Translations under genes and position numbers: made by a program
The notes under the pieces: generated by a model
Databases searched by the model: none
Told to the model about the DNA's origin: nothing
The model's input: only the letters and a program-made list of their open reading frames with translations
Shown: positions 20,827-32,353 of the stretch, in pieces
Numbering within the stretch: the first letter of the stretch is position 1
How the letters are laid out: each line of letters opens with the position of its first letter
Source of the DNA: Tanypteryx hageni
Lineage: Eukaryota; Arthropoda; Insecta; Odonata; Petaluridae
Direction: 5' to 3'
DNA: 64,000 nucleotides
NCBI GenBank assembly: GCA_028673005.1
Contig: CM054114.1
Span: forward strand, 22,588,869-22,652,868

Positions 20827-21339
20827 GTGGCCACCACATTACTTTCTCCATGACTAATATTCTAAAAATTCCAAACAGGTTAAATGATAATGAATTTTTT
20901 AAGGAACTGTAAGAAATTTTAAAGGCTTTACAAAGAACACAAATAGATTGATACCATAGCCTTCTGATACTGGATATAGCCAAGAATCTCCAACAATTAA
21001 GAAAATTAAAAGGAGCGGAGGTGATGTGGTTGTGGCAGCTAAAAAATATAGTTTTTAAAAATGTTTCGAACAAATGTTGTAGAATTTTCAATTTCCTGCA
21101 ATATTTATATACCCATAGATATAAAATTTACAAAAATATGACAGTTTATATTTATCAAAGCTTTCACTTTGTTTAAACCTAATACAACAATGCATTTAAT
21201 ATTGAATTCACATACACATAACATTAAAAAGATGAAAGTAACCAATTAAAATCTTTTTTCACTCTTAGAATATACCTAATCATACTTATATTTCATAGTC
21301 AAATATAAACCTTATTTTTCCTTTTATATTTTAGGAGAG

Positions 21340-21840
21340 ATCTGAACAAATCAATTGTAGCCTAGCCTCCCCATACTTGTAATAGGTGAATTAAATTGTA
21401 ATTATTTCTATGATAACCTAGATGACATAGAACAAAAGAGCTTATTGAGTGAGCAGGGATCCTTAAATTTATAAGCGATCATAAATTAGGGCAATCAAAC
21501 ATATTATTAACTATTTTGTATAAAAATTTAGGTCTGTGCAGGACCTTCTACTAGAAAGTGTAGTTAAATTGAATTGAGCTAGTATAGCATTATAGGAAAT
21601 ATCGACCAGTGAAATTACCATTTTAAATGCCAATCGATCTCAGAAATTTCTGCTGGACTCGTTCCATCATGTGGGAGTCCATTTCATAATATGGGCTCCA
21701 AATGACTGAACAATACTCTAGCTGACTGCGGACAAGAGAAGTATACACAGCAGTGACAGCAAATAAATAGTAAAATCAGTTGTATTCCTGTGTATAAATC
21801 CAAGAGATTCCATTGCTGTGTTTGAAATACCGTATAAGCC
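21340..21840 (-). pseudogene. jockey-superfamily LINE fragment (C-terminal reverse transcriptase region)
   Basis: On the minus strand, LESLGFIHRNT-like sequence precedes SLVRSQLEYCSVIWSPYYEM and MERVQQKFLRSIG. This is the conserved region after the RT core of jockey/CR1-type LINEs (the LEYxSxVWxP block). A weaker downstream match (LSSRRSCTDLNF, then KIVNNMFDCPNL) extends it to about 21340. Frameshifts and stops throughout mark an old 5'-truncated copy. Confidence 0.8.
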
Positions 21841-22214
21841 CTCATAACTGACATTCACTTCACCGACTCGCTGGATTAACTGGCGTCTTATGCCCCTAAG
21901 TCTGAATTCTGAAATCCACAGTCGAGTGCAACATTTTACATAAAAACGACTAGCTTAAAAGAGTTTAAACCATTCCTTTCATTACGCATCAATCTCACGA
22001 GTTGTTCCTTGTGCTAAAATGTTTCTCATTACATAGTAATCCAGTCTAGTACGCATCTGCTGTCAGTTGTCAACACAGTCTGCTGTCAGTTGTCCCACAT
22101 ACTAGTACAGTTCATTGTTATTTTAGTTATGATATTTAATCAATATTAAATTATGTATATATATTTATACATCTACATTATTATATATTATGTATTCATA
22201 TTTATTTATAGAAT

Positions 22215-23780
22215 ATGGGTGAGATAAGAATGAGTGTGGTTGTTTCCATGAAAACTAATCTTGATGCTCTGGAAAGAATTGATAGGGGTGAGTCAGTAAG
22301 ACAAATTTCTGTGGAATTAGGTGTTGGAGAGACAACTGTAAAAGACTTGAAAAAATCGCATTATCTAGCAGGATTTTGCAGTCAGATTGCAACACAAGAG
22401 TCTTTATCTTCCCATTCAACATTAAAGAAACCAAAATAGGAAATTTCAGAAGATGCATTAAGGCTGTGGTTTATGCAAGAAAGACATCTTGGAATTTCAA
22501 TCAGTGGACCCATACCCAAGGAAAAGGACCTAACCCTAAATCGAAAAATTGGTGGTGCCCAGAAATTTACTGCAAGTAACGAATGGCTTGGACGTTGGAA
22601 AACAACGTCATGGTATCCATGTATTAATCATCACTGGTGAGAAGTTATCGTCTGATCAGCATGATGCTCAAAAATTTTCGCAGGATTTAAGAGAGGTTAT
22701 CGACCGAGATAAATCAGTTGGAGGACAAGTCTACAATATAGACGAAATGGGTCTAAATTACAAGATGTTGCCAACAAAAACGAAGGCAAAAAAGGATGAG
22801 CCTGCAGCATCAGGATACAAAAAATCCAGAGAAGGACTCATGTAGCCGCCTGCAGCAATGCAGCTGGAACTCACAATTTGTCGCATTTATTGTTGGTAAA
22901 TCAAAAAATCCCAGAGCTTTTAAAAGTATAAATCGTTTGTCTTTACCAGTTTACTACCGATCGCAAAAATCAACCTGAATGGATTCTGCATTATTCAGAG
23001 AATGGTTTTTCATGAGTTTGTATCTTCTGTATGAAGACACTTGAAAATACTGAACTTACCTTGAAAGGCCATTCTCATTCTGGATAATGCTCCTTCACAT
23101 CCCAATTGCGAGTAACTCAAAGATAGGGGCATAAAGGTCATATTTCTACCAGCGAATGTAACATCCTTAATTCAGCCTATGGATCAAGGGGTTTTAGAAA
23201 GCTTAAAAAGAAGATACAGGCGAAAATTTCTGAGTTCAGTTTTGAAAGAAATAGAAGATAAAAATATAGGTCTAATGGAAAGACATCAGCATCAAAGATG
23301 TTGTTTATAACTTAGCACAAGCTTGGAACAAAATCCCAGAGTTCAACATTTACCAAATCTTGAAGAAAACTTTGGCTTGAGGATGATATCGATGATAAAA
23401 ATTCTGAAACGGAAGAAGGAAATGAATTAAGTCTAAAAAGTGATGCAAGGCAAATTGAAGGTTCTGAAGACATAAAGCAATGGATCCAAGGTGACTATTT
23501 GTTGGAGAATGAAATTATGAAGGATGCAGAAATCATACAGGCCGTGATGGAAACAGAAGGATCAAAGTTTGAAGAGGAAGAAGAATTAAATACAGAGCCA
23601 AAAACACCTCATGCAGCAGCAAAAGATGCCCTAGATGTAGTTTTGCATTACATTGAACTAGAGTCTGATTCAACTGTTAACGATGTTATGCTTATAAAAA
23701 AATGGAGGGACCATCCAGTTAAACAACACGTTACTTCACCTAAACAACTGAAATTTTTTTATTTTTTTTTAAATGAATGA
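22215..23780 (+). pseudogene. TIGD2/JRKL-like transposase, many frameshifts
   Basis: Pieces in three frames line up with TIGD2/JRKL proteins. The N-terminal helix-turn-helix contains DRGESVRQISVELGVGETTV. Next comes a CENP-B-type segment (EDALRLWFMQERHLGISISG, then KFTASN-WLGRWKQRHGI). The catalytic motifs are YNIDEMGLNYK, ILDNAPSHP near 23085 and [10 protein letters not shown] near 23170. The tail has the usual TPHAAAKDALDVVLHYIE and VMLIKKWRD. At least five frame changes or stops separate these, so the gene is old. Part of the catalytic core was transcribed from two frames here, and the precise break positions are approximate. Confidence 0.88.
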
Positions 23781-24107
23781 CATATATCATTTGTATCTGT
23801 ACTGTCTTAACATATTTAAAATGAAAATAAATTCTTAAAATACAGACTGTGTATATGTACTTTTCTATTGGAAAATTTTTGATTCTTAAAATGAATGACT
23901 TATAACATGACAATTGTATCTGAATGGCCTTAATATATTTCAAGTATGTAAAAATAAATGTGTCCTTCCTCCACATTTGCAAGGCAACTGAGAACGCCCT
24001 GCCCTCCGAGATTACATAAGTCCTGCATGGGTGCAGCACTAAACAGACAATGAAAAGTAACACGGACACTTTACCAGACATGGCCACTTTACCATGCCTT
24101 CCCCTAC
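22215..24107 (+). mobile_element. decayed pogo-superfamily (TIGD2/JRKL-like) transposon
   Basis: The transposase relic is at 22215-23780. At 24066-24107 a probable right terminus reads, in reverse complement, TAGGGGAAGGCATGGTAAAG and repeats GGTAAAGTG inside; it shares TAGGGGAAGG with the pogo element at 13391. I found no matching left terminus upstream, so the left end is deleted or too diverged. Confidence 0.6.
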
Positions 24108-24111
24108 TTAC

Positions 24112-25545
24112 TATTGGTCTTTACAAATGATTTACTATCTGCTTCATGGACAGGAATCATGAAATTATCCTTCCAAACATCTGGAAATGGCCATTCTTAA
24201 GTGACTAATTAAAAAATATAGTAAGAGGATAAGTTAAAAAGTTAGAGCAGCTCTTCAGCAAGAGAGGAGGCCCAGTGCTCTTATTTACATCAAGCGTACT
24301 AAAGGCATTAAGAACACTTAATTGAGTCACACCACAAGAGTGTATATTAACTGTATGAGAATACTGGTATTGGGGTATTATGCAACTTGGAGTAGAATAT
24401 ACGCTGGAAAGATGTTCAACAAAGAGATTAGCAGATTCCTGAAATGAACATAATTCCACAATCTACTTGTATTCGATGGAATGGAATCTTGAACAGAACT
24501 AATATAAGAGAGGTAACAGACTTTTGACAATGACATTTAGCATGAAGAGATGCAAAAGAATTGTTATCTACTTATTTTAAGCTTCTTGTGGGCTATTTTC
24601 TCATCATATATTAATGAAATTAATTCTTTACCAGACCAGTTGGGTAAGTGGGATGATCCACACTTGTGTAAAATTTCAGGAACATACAGATTAATGGCAT
24701 TATTTACAATATCATAAAAATAACAAACAGCATCATCTAATTGTAATTCAGTCAATATAAACCAATCTATAGAGCTAAAGTAATCTATCATTGCAGAATA
24801 GTTCCCTTTCCTAAAGATGAAAGTTTCAAAATTAATATCTGCGCATGGGGATACACCTATATGAAGTTCACACATAAGAGGAGGATGATAGGCAATACAA
24901 GGCAAAAGTCACATCAACATCATAAACACTGTTCAATGAGCACCTTGTAATATCTGTTAAACACAAATCCAGAATCTCGCCATATTGGTTGGTAAATAAG
25001 ATTTTTGTACAAAATTCGGATATTATCAGTGAGGTTAACTTCAGGAAAGAATGTTGACCAATTATTATCTGGCAAATTGAATCGCCAAACATAAGCGAAT
25101 TGGCGTCTGCACACAAATATGCAAGACGATTTACTTCTTCACGATATTTTTGGTATATGTTTTGGTCAGATTTGGGAGGAATGTAAACACATTATTAATT
25201 AGTTTAAGAGATGGAGATGACACCATGAGAAAATTGTGTTCAATGTTACACGAGGATGTAGCTTAAAGTTGATAAGATTTAAATATAAAATTAACACCAA
25301 TTAGCACAACACCTTCCCTTTTCATAATACCAGTACAATCACTGCAATCAGTTCTCTAAATTTCATAATTAAAAAGTGCCTATTGGGAATCGCATATATC
25401 GCGTGTAAGCCAAGTCTCAGAGAATAATGTGATATCACACTCGATATTAACAGCTGAAATACGCATGTCCTTTAATTTACTCCGCAAACCGCGGCGGACA
25501 TTCTGGTAGTATGCGGAAATATTAGTTACAAATTTTTTAAATATT
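24112..25545 (-). pseudogene. jockey-superfamily LINE fragment (endonuclease to early RT)
   Basis: On the minus strand from about 25545: NVRRGLRSKLKDMRIS and TLFSETWLT (endonuclease start), then NRLAYLCADAN-type and FNLPDNNWSTFFPEVNLTDN (endonuclease middle). The linker follows (FSSIDWFILTEL). The region before RT reads VLNAFSTLDVNKSTGP and FLTYPLTIFFN, then FPDVWKDNFMIPVHEA. The order is that of a jockey-type element. Multiple frameshifts show decay. The catalytic RT and the 3' end are missing at about 24112, next to the pogo terminus. Confidence 0.8.
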
Positions 25546-26550
25546 TATCTATCACTATTTTGGGAACAAAGGAGTAATCTCTGCTCTGAAATACTAAATT
25601 CATAACATCTTTATAATGATAACATTTTATTGAGTTTAGTAGGATTGTTGATGTAATTATTTAATTTTGAGGGATGATATGTTCCAGTCGATATTTTTAG
25701 CATGTAAACAATTTTTAAAAAACGTTTCACTGTATACATGAAAATAGTTTTTAACTTGAACGAGAATTTCTAAATTTACTAAAAGTTGCTTTAAAAAGGA
25801 AACCAAAAGTAATTTATGATTTTATAAATAAATTTAAATTTATTTTGATTTATACAATATAAACATTAAAGAAAGACTCTAGAGTAAAAAATTCTAGATA
25901 TCGTGCAAGCAGACGCTACGGACTGTAACTCACAGATTCGGTTCATCTTCTACCAGTGGAGAGTGTTGTTCAATATCTATAAGAATACCTTTTCGGAATT
26001 TCGAGCCAATGGCTTTAAGTTTAAGAGAAATAATTAATTAAAAAGTGCAAAAAAATGGACCAATTTTCTCAAATGCTTGTAACTTCGCTATCTCAGGTGT
26101 CTTTATGCTAGAGATATCGCCTAACATAAGTCTCGCGTCCCGTACTTTTGGCATTCGAGACTCCCGCTTGCCGAATTTTTTTCTCTCCTGCTAAATGTCC
26201 TTTTTCTTACAGTTTTTTACATCCCAATCTTCAGAAAGTAATTATACACTGCTAATTTTTTTACGCAGGAGAATTATATTTAATTATCGCTTAATTATAT
26301 CTGGTACTAAAATTAAGCATATTAGTTTCAGCAGCATTGTCATTTTAAAACGATAAAAAAATTGTCGAAGTAATTTAAATTTAAAAAGAATAATATTACC
26401 TTTATGAATCACTACGTCACTCATTAAGGAAGCTCCTCCTGTAGTGGAGTGTGTCTAACAATAAGGCAATCACGCATCAGACAGTCACCTGTTTTAAACT
26501 CTCATACGAGACCGTTTCATTGTGTCAAACACTGGAGAAATCTTCGGTAC
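25546..26550. other. AT-rich stretch, no recognisable gene
   Basis: Non-coding by inspection. The last few hundred bases, from about 26440, may be the 5' leader of the LINE that follows, since composition changes there, but no second copy is available in the window to fix its start. Confidence 0.4.
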
Positions 26551-26658
26551 TGTGAGATAATTCCGTTCCTGCCTTCATAATTCGCACATTATACAGAGGA
26601 ACCAAAAAGCTGTCGCACACTTGGTGGAAATCTTTTGCTACTTGGGCCGAACTTCCAA

Positions 26659-26712
26659 GGATAGTTTTCGTAGCGAAAATTGAAGTCCCGGGTTTGATTC
26701 CGGGAACTATCC
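26659..26712 (+). ncRNA. 54-nt tRNA-like mini-fold at the 5' end of the LINE frame
   Basis: Three perfect helices nest as in a tRNA without an anticodon arm. The acceptor is GGATAGTT (26659-26666) with AACTATCC (26705-26712), 8 of 8 pairs. A D-like hairpin is TTCG-TAG-CGAA (26667-26677). The T-like arm is CCCGG (26687-26691) with CCGGG (26700-26704), with loop GTTTGATT containing a box-B-like GGTTTGATTCC. The remaining nine bases link the hairpins. It could be an internal Pol III-type promoter or 5' structure of the LINE, or a tRNA pseudogene that lost its anticodon arm. Confidence 0.5.
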
Positions 26713-29654
26713 TTCCAATTTCATTTACATCCGCATCTTCTAATCTTCTCCCTATCACTAATAAAAGCTTATCCTCATATTGCAATTCCAATACAAAGGC
26801 CATTCTATCTGAACAGTTTAAGCCCTTTCCACGCTCCCTCCAGATCCTATATTTAAATGCTCAAAGCCTAACAGCACATATCGAAGAACTCCGTGGTATA
26901 CTACCTAACAATAAAGTACACATCATCGCTATTGCTGAGACCTGGTTGAAACCATCTATGTCTTCCTCTACTGTTAACATTGACGGTTTTAAACTTTACC
27001 GCAACGATCGCGTTGGCAAAGGCGGCGGCGGTGTCGGAGTATATGTAAGAAACGATATTTCAACTAAATTTATTGAAAGTAGCGAATGTAATTACAGCAA
27101 AAGACCCGAATTTCTCTTTCTTGAATTGAAAATCTATTCACAGAAAATACTTTTCGGTATTTTCTACCGTCCATCCAAAATTGGTCATCTATCCGATATT
27201 GATGAAGTCATCTCTAGTCACATTAACGATTACAATCATTTAATAATTACTGGCGATTTTAATGCCAATATACTCGCACCAAACCCTGATTCGACATATT
27301 TATATAACTCCTTCAACTCTCTAGGCCTTAGTATTCTACCTCTAAATGCTACTCACCATACTCCTACTTCCTCTACCCTAATTGATTTAGCCGTTACCGC
27401 CAATCCTGACAAGGTTCTCGCGCATGGCCAACTCTCTGCTCCGGGAATCTCCGCACATGACATAATATACATTGCATATTCAATAAGGAGCCCAACTCAC
27501 AAGCCGAAATATATCACCTATAGGGACTTCAAAAACATCAACAATGAGAAGTTAATTGCTGACGCGTCTGCCATGCCTTGGTATTCTATTGAGTACATGG
27601 ACGACATTAACGACAAGGTTGAGGCTTTCAACAATTTTGCACAGTCATTAATCAACACTCACGCTCCACTAAAGACTAAAAGAGTCTCTAAGCCCCATGC
27701 ACCATGGCTCACAACAGACATCAAACTGATAATGAAGAGACGTGACAATGCCTTCCGCATTTTCAAAAATACAAAAACACAGATCTCATTCAACCAATTT
27801 AAAAAACTAAGAAATAAAACTAAGCAACTTATCAGAAACTCTAAAACTCGGTACATTCATTCACTGTCCCGTCCAAATTCTTCACAATCTTCTCTATGGA
27901 GTAACTTAAAATTATTTGGTATTGGAAAATCTAAGGATACACAACTTCCTCCTCATATTTGCCTTGATACACTTAACACTCTATTCACCACTCCCCCAAC
28001 TCCTGATGACAACGAAATAAAACAGAATCACATACACCACCTACTTCAACACACTCCTCCCACCACAGCATCACCACCATTCCAATTTTCTCCTGTAACT
28101 CAGCTGGAAGTACTGAATTGTTTACGTAAAATCAAGTCCAGAGCACAAGGTGCTGACGAAATTCCAATAGTCTTCCTTCATAAGATTATTCATCTAGTTC
28201 TACCCGTCATCACTCATATATTCAATTGGTCGCTTATGCAAAACAAATTCCCATCGCAATGGAAACTCGCCATAGTCCGTCCCATACCTAAGAAAAGTCT
28301 TACTTCTGACATAACCGACTTTCGGCCCATCAGTTTACTTCCTGTATTATCAAAGGCATTTGAAAAGGTTTTACATGAACAAATCACATATTTTCTAATT
28401 AGTAATAATATCCTCGATTCTCTACAATCAGGATTCCGAAAATCACACAGCACTACCACAGCACTCCTCAAAATCACTGACGATATCAGATTAGCAATGG
28501 ACAAAAGAGAAGTCACTATTATGACTCTTCTTGACTTTAGTAAAGCTTTAGACTCTGTAGATGTAAACATACTTCTAACCAAACTGCGCCTCATGAACTT
28601 CTCCTCAGATTCCCTAAACTTAATTAGTTCTTACCTGAATGATCGCTATCAAAAGGTCGTAACTGACAATCATTCTTCAAGATGGATTAAAGTGTCACGT
28701 GGCGTACCACAAGGTTCCACCCTCGGGCCACTGCTCTTCTCTCTGTACATTAATGATATATCTTCTCAGCTTGCTCACTGTAAATACCACCTTTATGCTG
28801 ATGATCTCCAAATCTATATGCACTCTCGCTCTATTGATCTCCATCTTATCATTGATAAAATGAACCATGACCTCACTTCTTTATCCAAATGGAGCAATGT
28901 AAATTTCCTCAAAATTAATCCTTTAAAAAGTCAGTCTATTATTATTGGGTATCCCAAACTTCTCTCGTCACTAAACTTCTCAGAACTTCCCCCAATTCTG
29001 CTCAATAACTCTGTCATTCGTTTCCAAAAAACTGCAACCAATCTCGGGTTAGTATTCAATGACACATTGACCTGGACTGATCATATAACTAAAATATGTA
29101 ATACTGTTAACAGTTCTCTTCACTCACTTAAAAGAATTAAAAGCATTACCCATTTCTCCCTTCGCAAGCGACTTATCACCGCTCTTGTCCTTCCTCACCT
29201 CGATTACTGCGATACGGTCTATCAAGATCTATCTAACGAGCTATCTCTAAAATTGCAGCGTGCACAAAATTCCTGCGTAAGATTCATTTGCGATCTCCAA
29301 AAGAGAGACCATGTCACTCAACCTCTATATACGTTAGGCTGGCTTCGCACTGAAGCTCGTAGACGTCTTCACCTCCTCTCGTTATTTTACCGAATTATAA
29401 CTCTTCAAAACCCGCAGTATCTGAACTCCAAATTTTCCCAAATGAACTCTGTGCACAACGCCAACACTAGGGGCACCAATCTCTTCCAGATCCCACATCA
29501 CAGGACGGAAATTTATAATAAATCCTTCCATGTTACAGCTTGTAGACTTTGGAACGCCCTACCTACTGACCTCCAAAACGCAACATCTCTCCACATATTC
29601 AAACATAAATACTTTAAATTGCTGTTCTCTGCCCAAAATTCAGGTCAGCTTTAA
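26694..29654 (+). CDS. LINE endonuclease/reverse transcriptase, 986 codons unbroken
   Basis: Residues ~50-290 form an apurinic-type endonuclease: LYLNAQSL, IAETWLKP, GGGGVGVYVRN, FYRPSK, ITGDFNAN and TLIDLAV. The final SDH motif appears as SAHD. Residues ~520-800 are the reverse transcriptase: KLAIVRPIPKK, FRPISLLPVLSKAFEKVL, QSGFRKSHSTTTALL, LDFSKALDSVD, RGVPQGSTLGPLLFSLYIND and the catalytic HLYADDLQIY. A C-terminal region with LDYCDTVYQDL and ACRLWNALP ends it. The frame stays open upstream to a TGA at about 26551, yet the first in-frame ATG is 26958, inside the endonuclease. The listed start is a TTG, so the true initiation codon is unclear (lost ATG or non-AUG start). It would nick DNA and copy its own RNA. 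Confidence 0.95.
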   Translation: MIPGTILPISFTSASSNLLPITNKSLSSYCNSNTKAILSEQFKPFPRSLQILYLNAQSLTAHIEELRGILPNNKVHIIAIAETWLKPSMSSSTVNIDGFKLYRNDRVGKGGGGVGVYVRNDISTKFIESSECNYSKRPEFLFLELKIYSQKILFGIFYRPSKIGHLSDIDEVISSHINDYNHLIITGDFNANILAPNPDSTYLYNSFNSLGLSILPLNATHHTPTSSTLIDLAVTANPDKVLAHGQLSAPGISAHDIIYIAYSIRSPTHKPKYITYRDFKNINNEKLIADASAMPWYSIEYMDDINDKVEAFNNFAQSLINTHAPLKTKRVSKPHAPWLTTDIKLIMKRRDNAFRIFKNTKTQISFNQFKKLRNKTKQLIRNSKTRYIHSLSRPNSSQSSLWSNLKLFGIGKSKDTQLPPHICLDTLNTLFTTPPTPDDNEIKQNHIHHLLQHTPPTTASPPFQFSPVTQLEVLNCLRKIKSRAQGADEIPIVFLHKIIHLVLPVITHIFNWSLMQNKFPSQWKLAIVRPIPKKSLTSDITDFRPISLLPVLSKAFEKVLHEQITYFLISNNILDSLQSGFRKSHSTTTALLKITDDIRLAMDKREVTIMTLLDFSKALDSVDVNILLTKLRLMNFSSDSLNLISSYLNDRYQKVVTDNHSSRWIKVSRGVPQGSTLGPLLFSLYINDISSQLAHCKYHLYADDLQIYMHSRSIDLHLIIDKMNHDLTSLSKWSNVNFLKINPLKSQSIIIGYPKLLSSLNFSELPPILLNNSVIRFQKTATNLGLVFNDTLTWTDHITKICNTVNSSLHSLKRIKSITHFSLRKRLITALVLPHLDYCDTVYQDLSNELSLKLQRAQNSCVRFICDLQKRDHVTQPLYTLGWLRTEARRRLHLLSLFYRIITLQNPQYLNSKFSQMNSVHNANTRGTNLFQIPHHRTEIYNKSFHVTACRLWNALPTDLQNATSLHIFKHKYFKLLFSAQNSGQL

Positions 29655-30417
29655 CATTTTCTTCTTACCAATTGCAAGACGGCTTCCTTCACTCTTCCTT
29701 ACATAATGAACATTAATTAATTTTTTTTGCAGGTTATCGAGTCCGCAAAGTGTACGCCTCCTTCGACTGTTACCTTTTCATTGTCTAGTGTCTACTATGT
29801 TATAGTGTTTATACTAATTCTCATTGTATTATATCATTCTGTATTGTTTCATACTATTTTATACTGATTTATATCATTTTGTATTGTTTTATACTATTTT
29901 ATACTGTTTTATATCAATTTGTATTGTTTTATACTATTTCGTATTACTTTATTTTATTATGTATTGTTTTATATCATATGTGTAATTTTATATAATTTCC
30001 TTCTTTCTTATGTTATGCATGATCCAACAACAATTTCCATATTCATTGTATATATCTCAAGTATATTTCATCTTATTCTGCCTAATTATTGTATTATATT
30101 TCCTGGTTTGCATTACGTTAATACCTATATATGTATTTGTTTATGACGGTATACAACGATGCTGTATATACGAACACTTACTGTACATACTGCTTTCTAT
30201 TTAATGTTGTATTACTATATCATAATATGTACACTATCTAGGGTTTTCGCAGGTTTTTCACACCCCCCTTCTCAGTGGGTGTTTTCCTGCGTGGGTTTTA
30301 CTAGGCAGGACATGCCTGTTTTACCTAGGTTTTCCCCACAATCTCTAATCTGTCTTCAATTTTATATATATTTTTTTACTCTGTATGATTTAGGTATATA
30401 CTGTTTATGTTATGCGT

Positions 30418-30482
<65 letters not shown>

Positions 30483-30571
30483 TACTTTACCTTTTTTTAT
30501 ATTTTTTATATTGACGAAGGGTTAAATGTAAGAATGGACCTTATGGTCTAAATTTCGCCCGAATAAAGACG
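29655..30571 (+). other. LINE 3' region with degenerate tandem repeats
   Basis: 29820-29985 repeats a ~45-base phrase built from TTTTATACTATTTTATACTG and TATATCATTTTGTATTG. 30240-30330 is C/G-richer with CACACCCCCCTT and AGGCAGGACATGCCTG palindromic elements. A (TA)n run fills 30421-30480. The last part before the tail holds CCCGAATAAAGACG, an AATAAA-type signal close to the 3' end. Confidence 0.7.
30421..30480. repeat. (TA)n microsatellite
   Basis: About 30 TA dinucleotides inside the LINE 3' region. Confidence 0.98.
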
Positions 30572-30592
30572 ATTATCTATCTATCTATCTAC

Positions 30593-31699
30593 ATGGGAAA
30601 TCTGAAATCCACCGAGCAAGGCAATTTTCTCTTGCACATTAAAATATCTTAGAATTGTAATATCGAAGCGAGATTTGTACCGATCTCTGAGAGAAAAAGT
30701 GGGAATTCTAATTTTTATCGTAAAACGCTCCTCATCGACCGTATTTCTTCGAATTTCGCGTAAATACTGCCGTTTTTGCAGTTTTTATCGCTCATTACGA
30801 GAGTGTAGCCATAGCAACAACTATTGATGGACTCGGATTCGGTATAGTCTAATAAATGCAGGTATTGTTTCTGTCGAACGAAAATACGCGTGTTCAATTT
30901 AATATCGAATTTTATAACGCTCAATTATGAAATTTGAGAACATAAGGAGCAACATATCTGCGGTGATTTTAAAGCTTTTAGAGCCAATATAAGTAGGTAT
31001 TAAATAAATGATTAAATGGAAAGCTCGCATCGTTAGTTCTGTTTTGGTCGTCTTATTATTATGTTATGCAGAGACATACTTTTCCCTCCTGTTTGTTGTT
31101 GTCAACGAAAACAATCTTCGTAACAAATGAAGTAAACAAGATCTAATTGTAAGTAATAAGTTTTATTTTCTTTATCGCGCCTACTGAACATATTAATTGA
31201 AAGGAAATGGATTATTCAGGACGAAGAAGTGAACTAAAATACGTGTGCACTCAGCTTTTGTAAGTTAAAAGACATAAATAATTTACGACGAAGGAGTGAG
31301 CGTTAGTGTAAAGATTAACGTACTTCATCTCAAGTGAGGTATGTATGAGTTAAATAATAATTCAATTTTCGATTGTTCTAAGGCAATTTCTGTATTTCTT
31401 TGGCATCGGTTCTAATATATATCCTTTAGCAGTGCTTAGACTTTAAATATATCTTGTTTTCTAAATTGATTATATCCAACAATGGAGGCTTATTTCTTGT
31501 GTCGTCTCTGTTGGCCGTTACCGTGGAAACCACACGATGCAGAACTAGCTCATTCTTGTTGAAAAACGAAGGAAGAAGGAGCAAATAATGGGCGGGAGAG
31601 GTAATTAAGTTGTTTTTCACCAATATTATTGAAAATCTGGCATATTTCAGAACTCGGAACGTAGCCTAGCTCAGTTGATTAGTGGAATTTTAATTAAAT
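30593..31699. other. no recognisable gene
   Basis: Mixed-composition DNA. 30700-30950 is somewhat GC-richer and holds several CG dinucleotides but no convincing frame. Confidence 0.4.
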
Positions 31700-31893
31700 G
31701 TTACTACTCGTTGCAATTAACGATCGCTATTCTAGCCCTAATTTCATTGGTACATTTTGATCCTCTCGTTATCATACTAGCAAGGTGCTTTACTTACGAT
31801 CTGAAACTGGTTCCGATGGCTTTCCATCTTACGTTCAAGTTTTTCCTTTCTCGATATCCAAATCAATTGGATTTTTTCTTATTCGTTTCCTAG
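31700..31893 (-). pseudogene. short diverged RTE LINE fragment
   Basis: Compared with 40020-40200, the words AGC-CTAATTTCAT-GTACATTTTG, CTCGTTATCATACT, CTGAAAC-TGTTC and GATGGCTTTCC recur in the same order. The minus-strand translation resembles the KVIR...GKEENLNV...GKPLEQVSEYKYLGSIITREAKCTDEI segment, with stops. Both ends are truncated and divergence is much higher than between the other RTE copies, so this is an older insertion. Confidence 0.75.
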
Positions 31894-32189
31894 GATAATT
31901 TTGCTCATTTAACCTTAGCTGTGTCCGTCCGTCTTTCGAAGCATTCGTCCTCGGTACAAAGACTAACTATTAATGCATACACAACCAGTAAATTACTTAT
32001 ATAATCCTATCTCGTACAACATCTTTCTTAGCTTGAAACTATCAAAGTAGGTTTATGAGTTAATACAAAATATAGTTTTAAGAAATTCTTTTCTTTTTGA
32101 CAATCTTTGAATAGTTCAAAATGTAAAAGAAAGAGCAAATCCGTCGACATACGTTAAATCCGAAATTCTTTTCTCATTTTTGTCTGCAG

Positions 32190-32353
32190 ATTTTGGTGAT
32201 TATTTGGCCCTAGGGCTGGCGATATTAATAGCAGGCGCTTTGATAGCGTGGTGGATCTGGGGGGTTTGCAGGCGGTACTGCGTCGGGCGCCGAAGGAGAT
32301 GGTCTGTTGAAGACGGCGTGCCCGACGCGGCGTACGATACCGCCAATTTGCCT
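32190..32353 (+). CDS. probable host exon encoding a single-pass transmembrane segment
   Basis: 164 bases lie between a strong acceptor (TTCTCATTTTTGTCTGCAG) and a strong donor (CT|GTAAGTATA). Composition is clearly GC-richer than the flanking intron-like DNA. The frame (acceptor in phase 1, donor in phase 0) encodes FGDYLALGLAILIAGALIAW, a 20-residue hydrophobic helix. A basic Cys-containing stop-transfer run follows (WIWGVCRRYCVGRRRR), then SVEDGVPDAAYDTANLP. Topology is probably type I with the basic side in the cytosol. The protein family is not recognised. The phase-0 donor fits the phase-0 acceptor of the Glu/Gly exon at 44842 on the same strand, so they could be joined over a 12.5-kb intron full of transposons. 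Confidence 0.65.

Larger units (their letters stand above)
26659..30592 (+). mobile_element. CR1/jockey-superclade LINE, apparently near full length
   Basis: A single 986-codon endonuclease-RT frame is followed by a ~0.9-kb AT-rich 3' region and a terminal (ATCT)n run (30572-30592). A microsatellite tail fits CR1/L2-type elements better than jockey proper, which ends in poly-A. The 5' limit is uncertain; it may start upstream at about 26440. The coding frame has no internal stop. Confidence 0.85.

Noticed and set aside
26525..26803. 92-codon minus frame over the LINE 5' end
   Set aside because: It is antisense to the LINE leader and start and contains the tRNA-like palindrome (PGIKPGT from the T arm); no independent support.
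30159..30551. 130-codon plus frame after the CR1-type LINE
   Set aside because: Part of the LINE 3' region; mostly (TA)n and low-complexity sequence.
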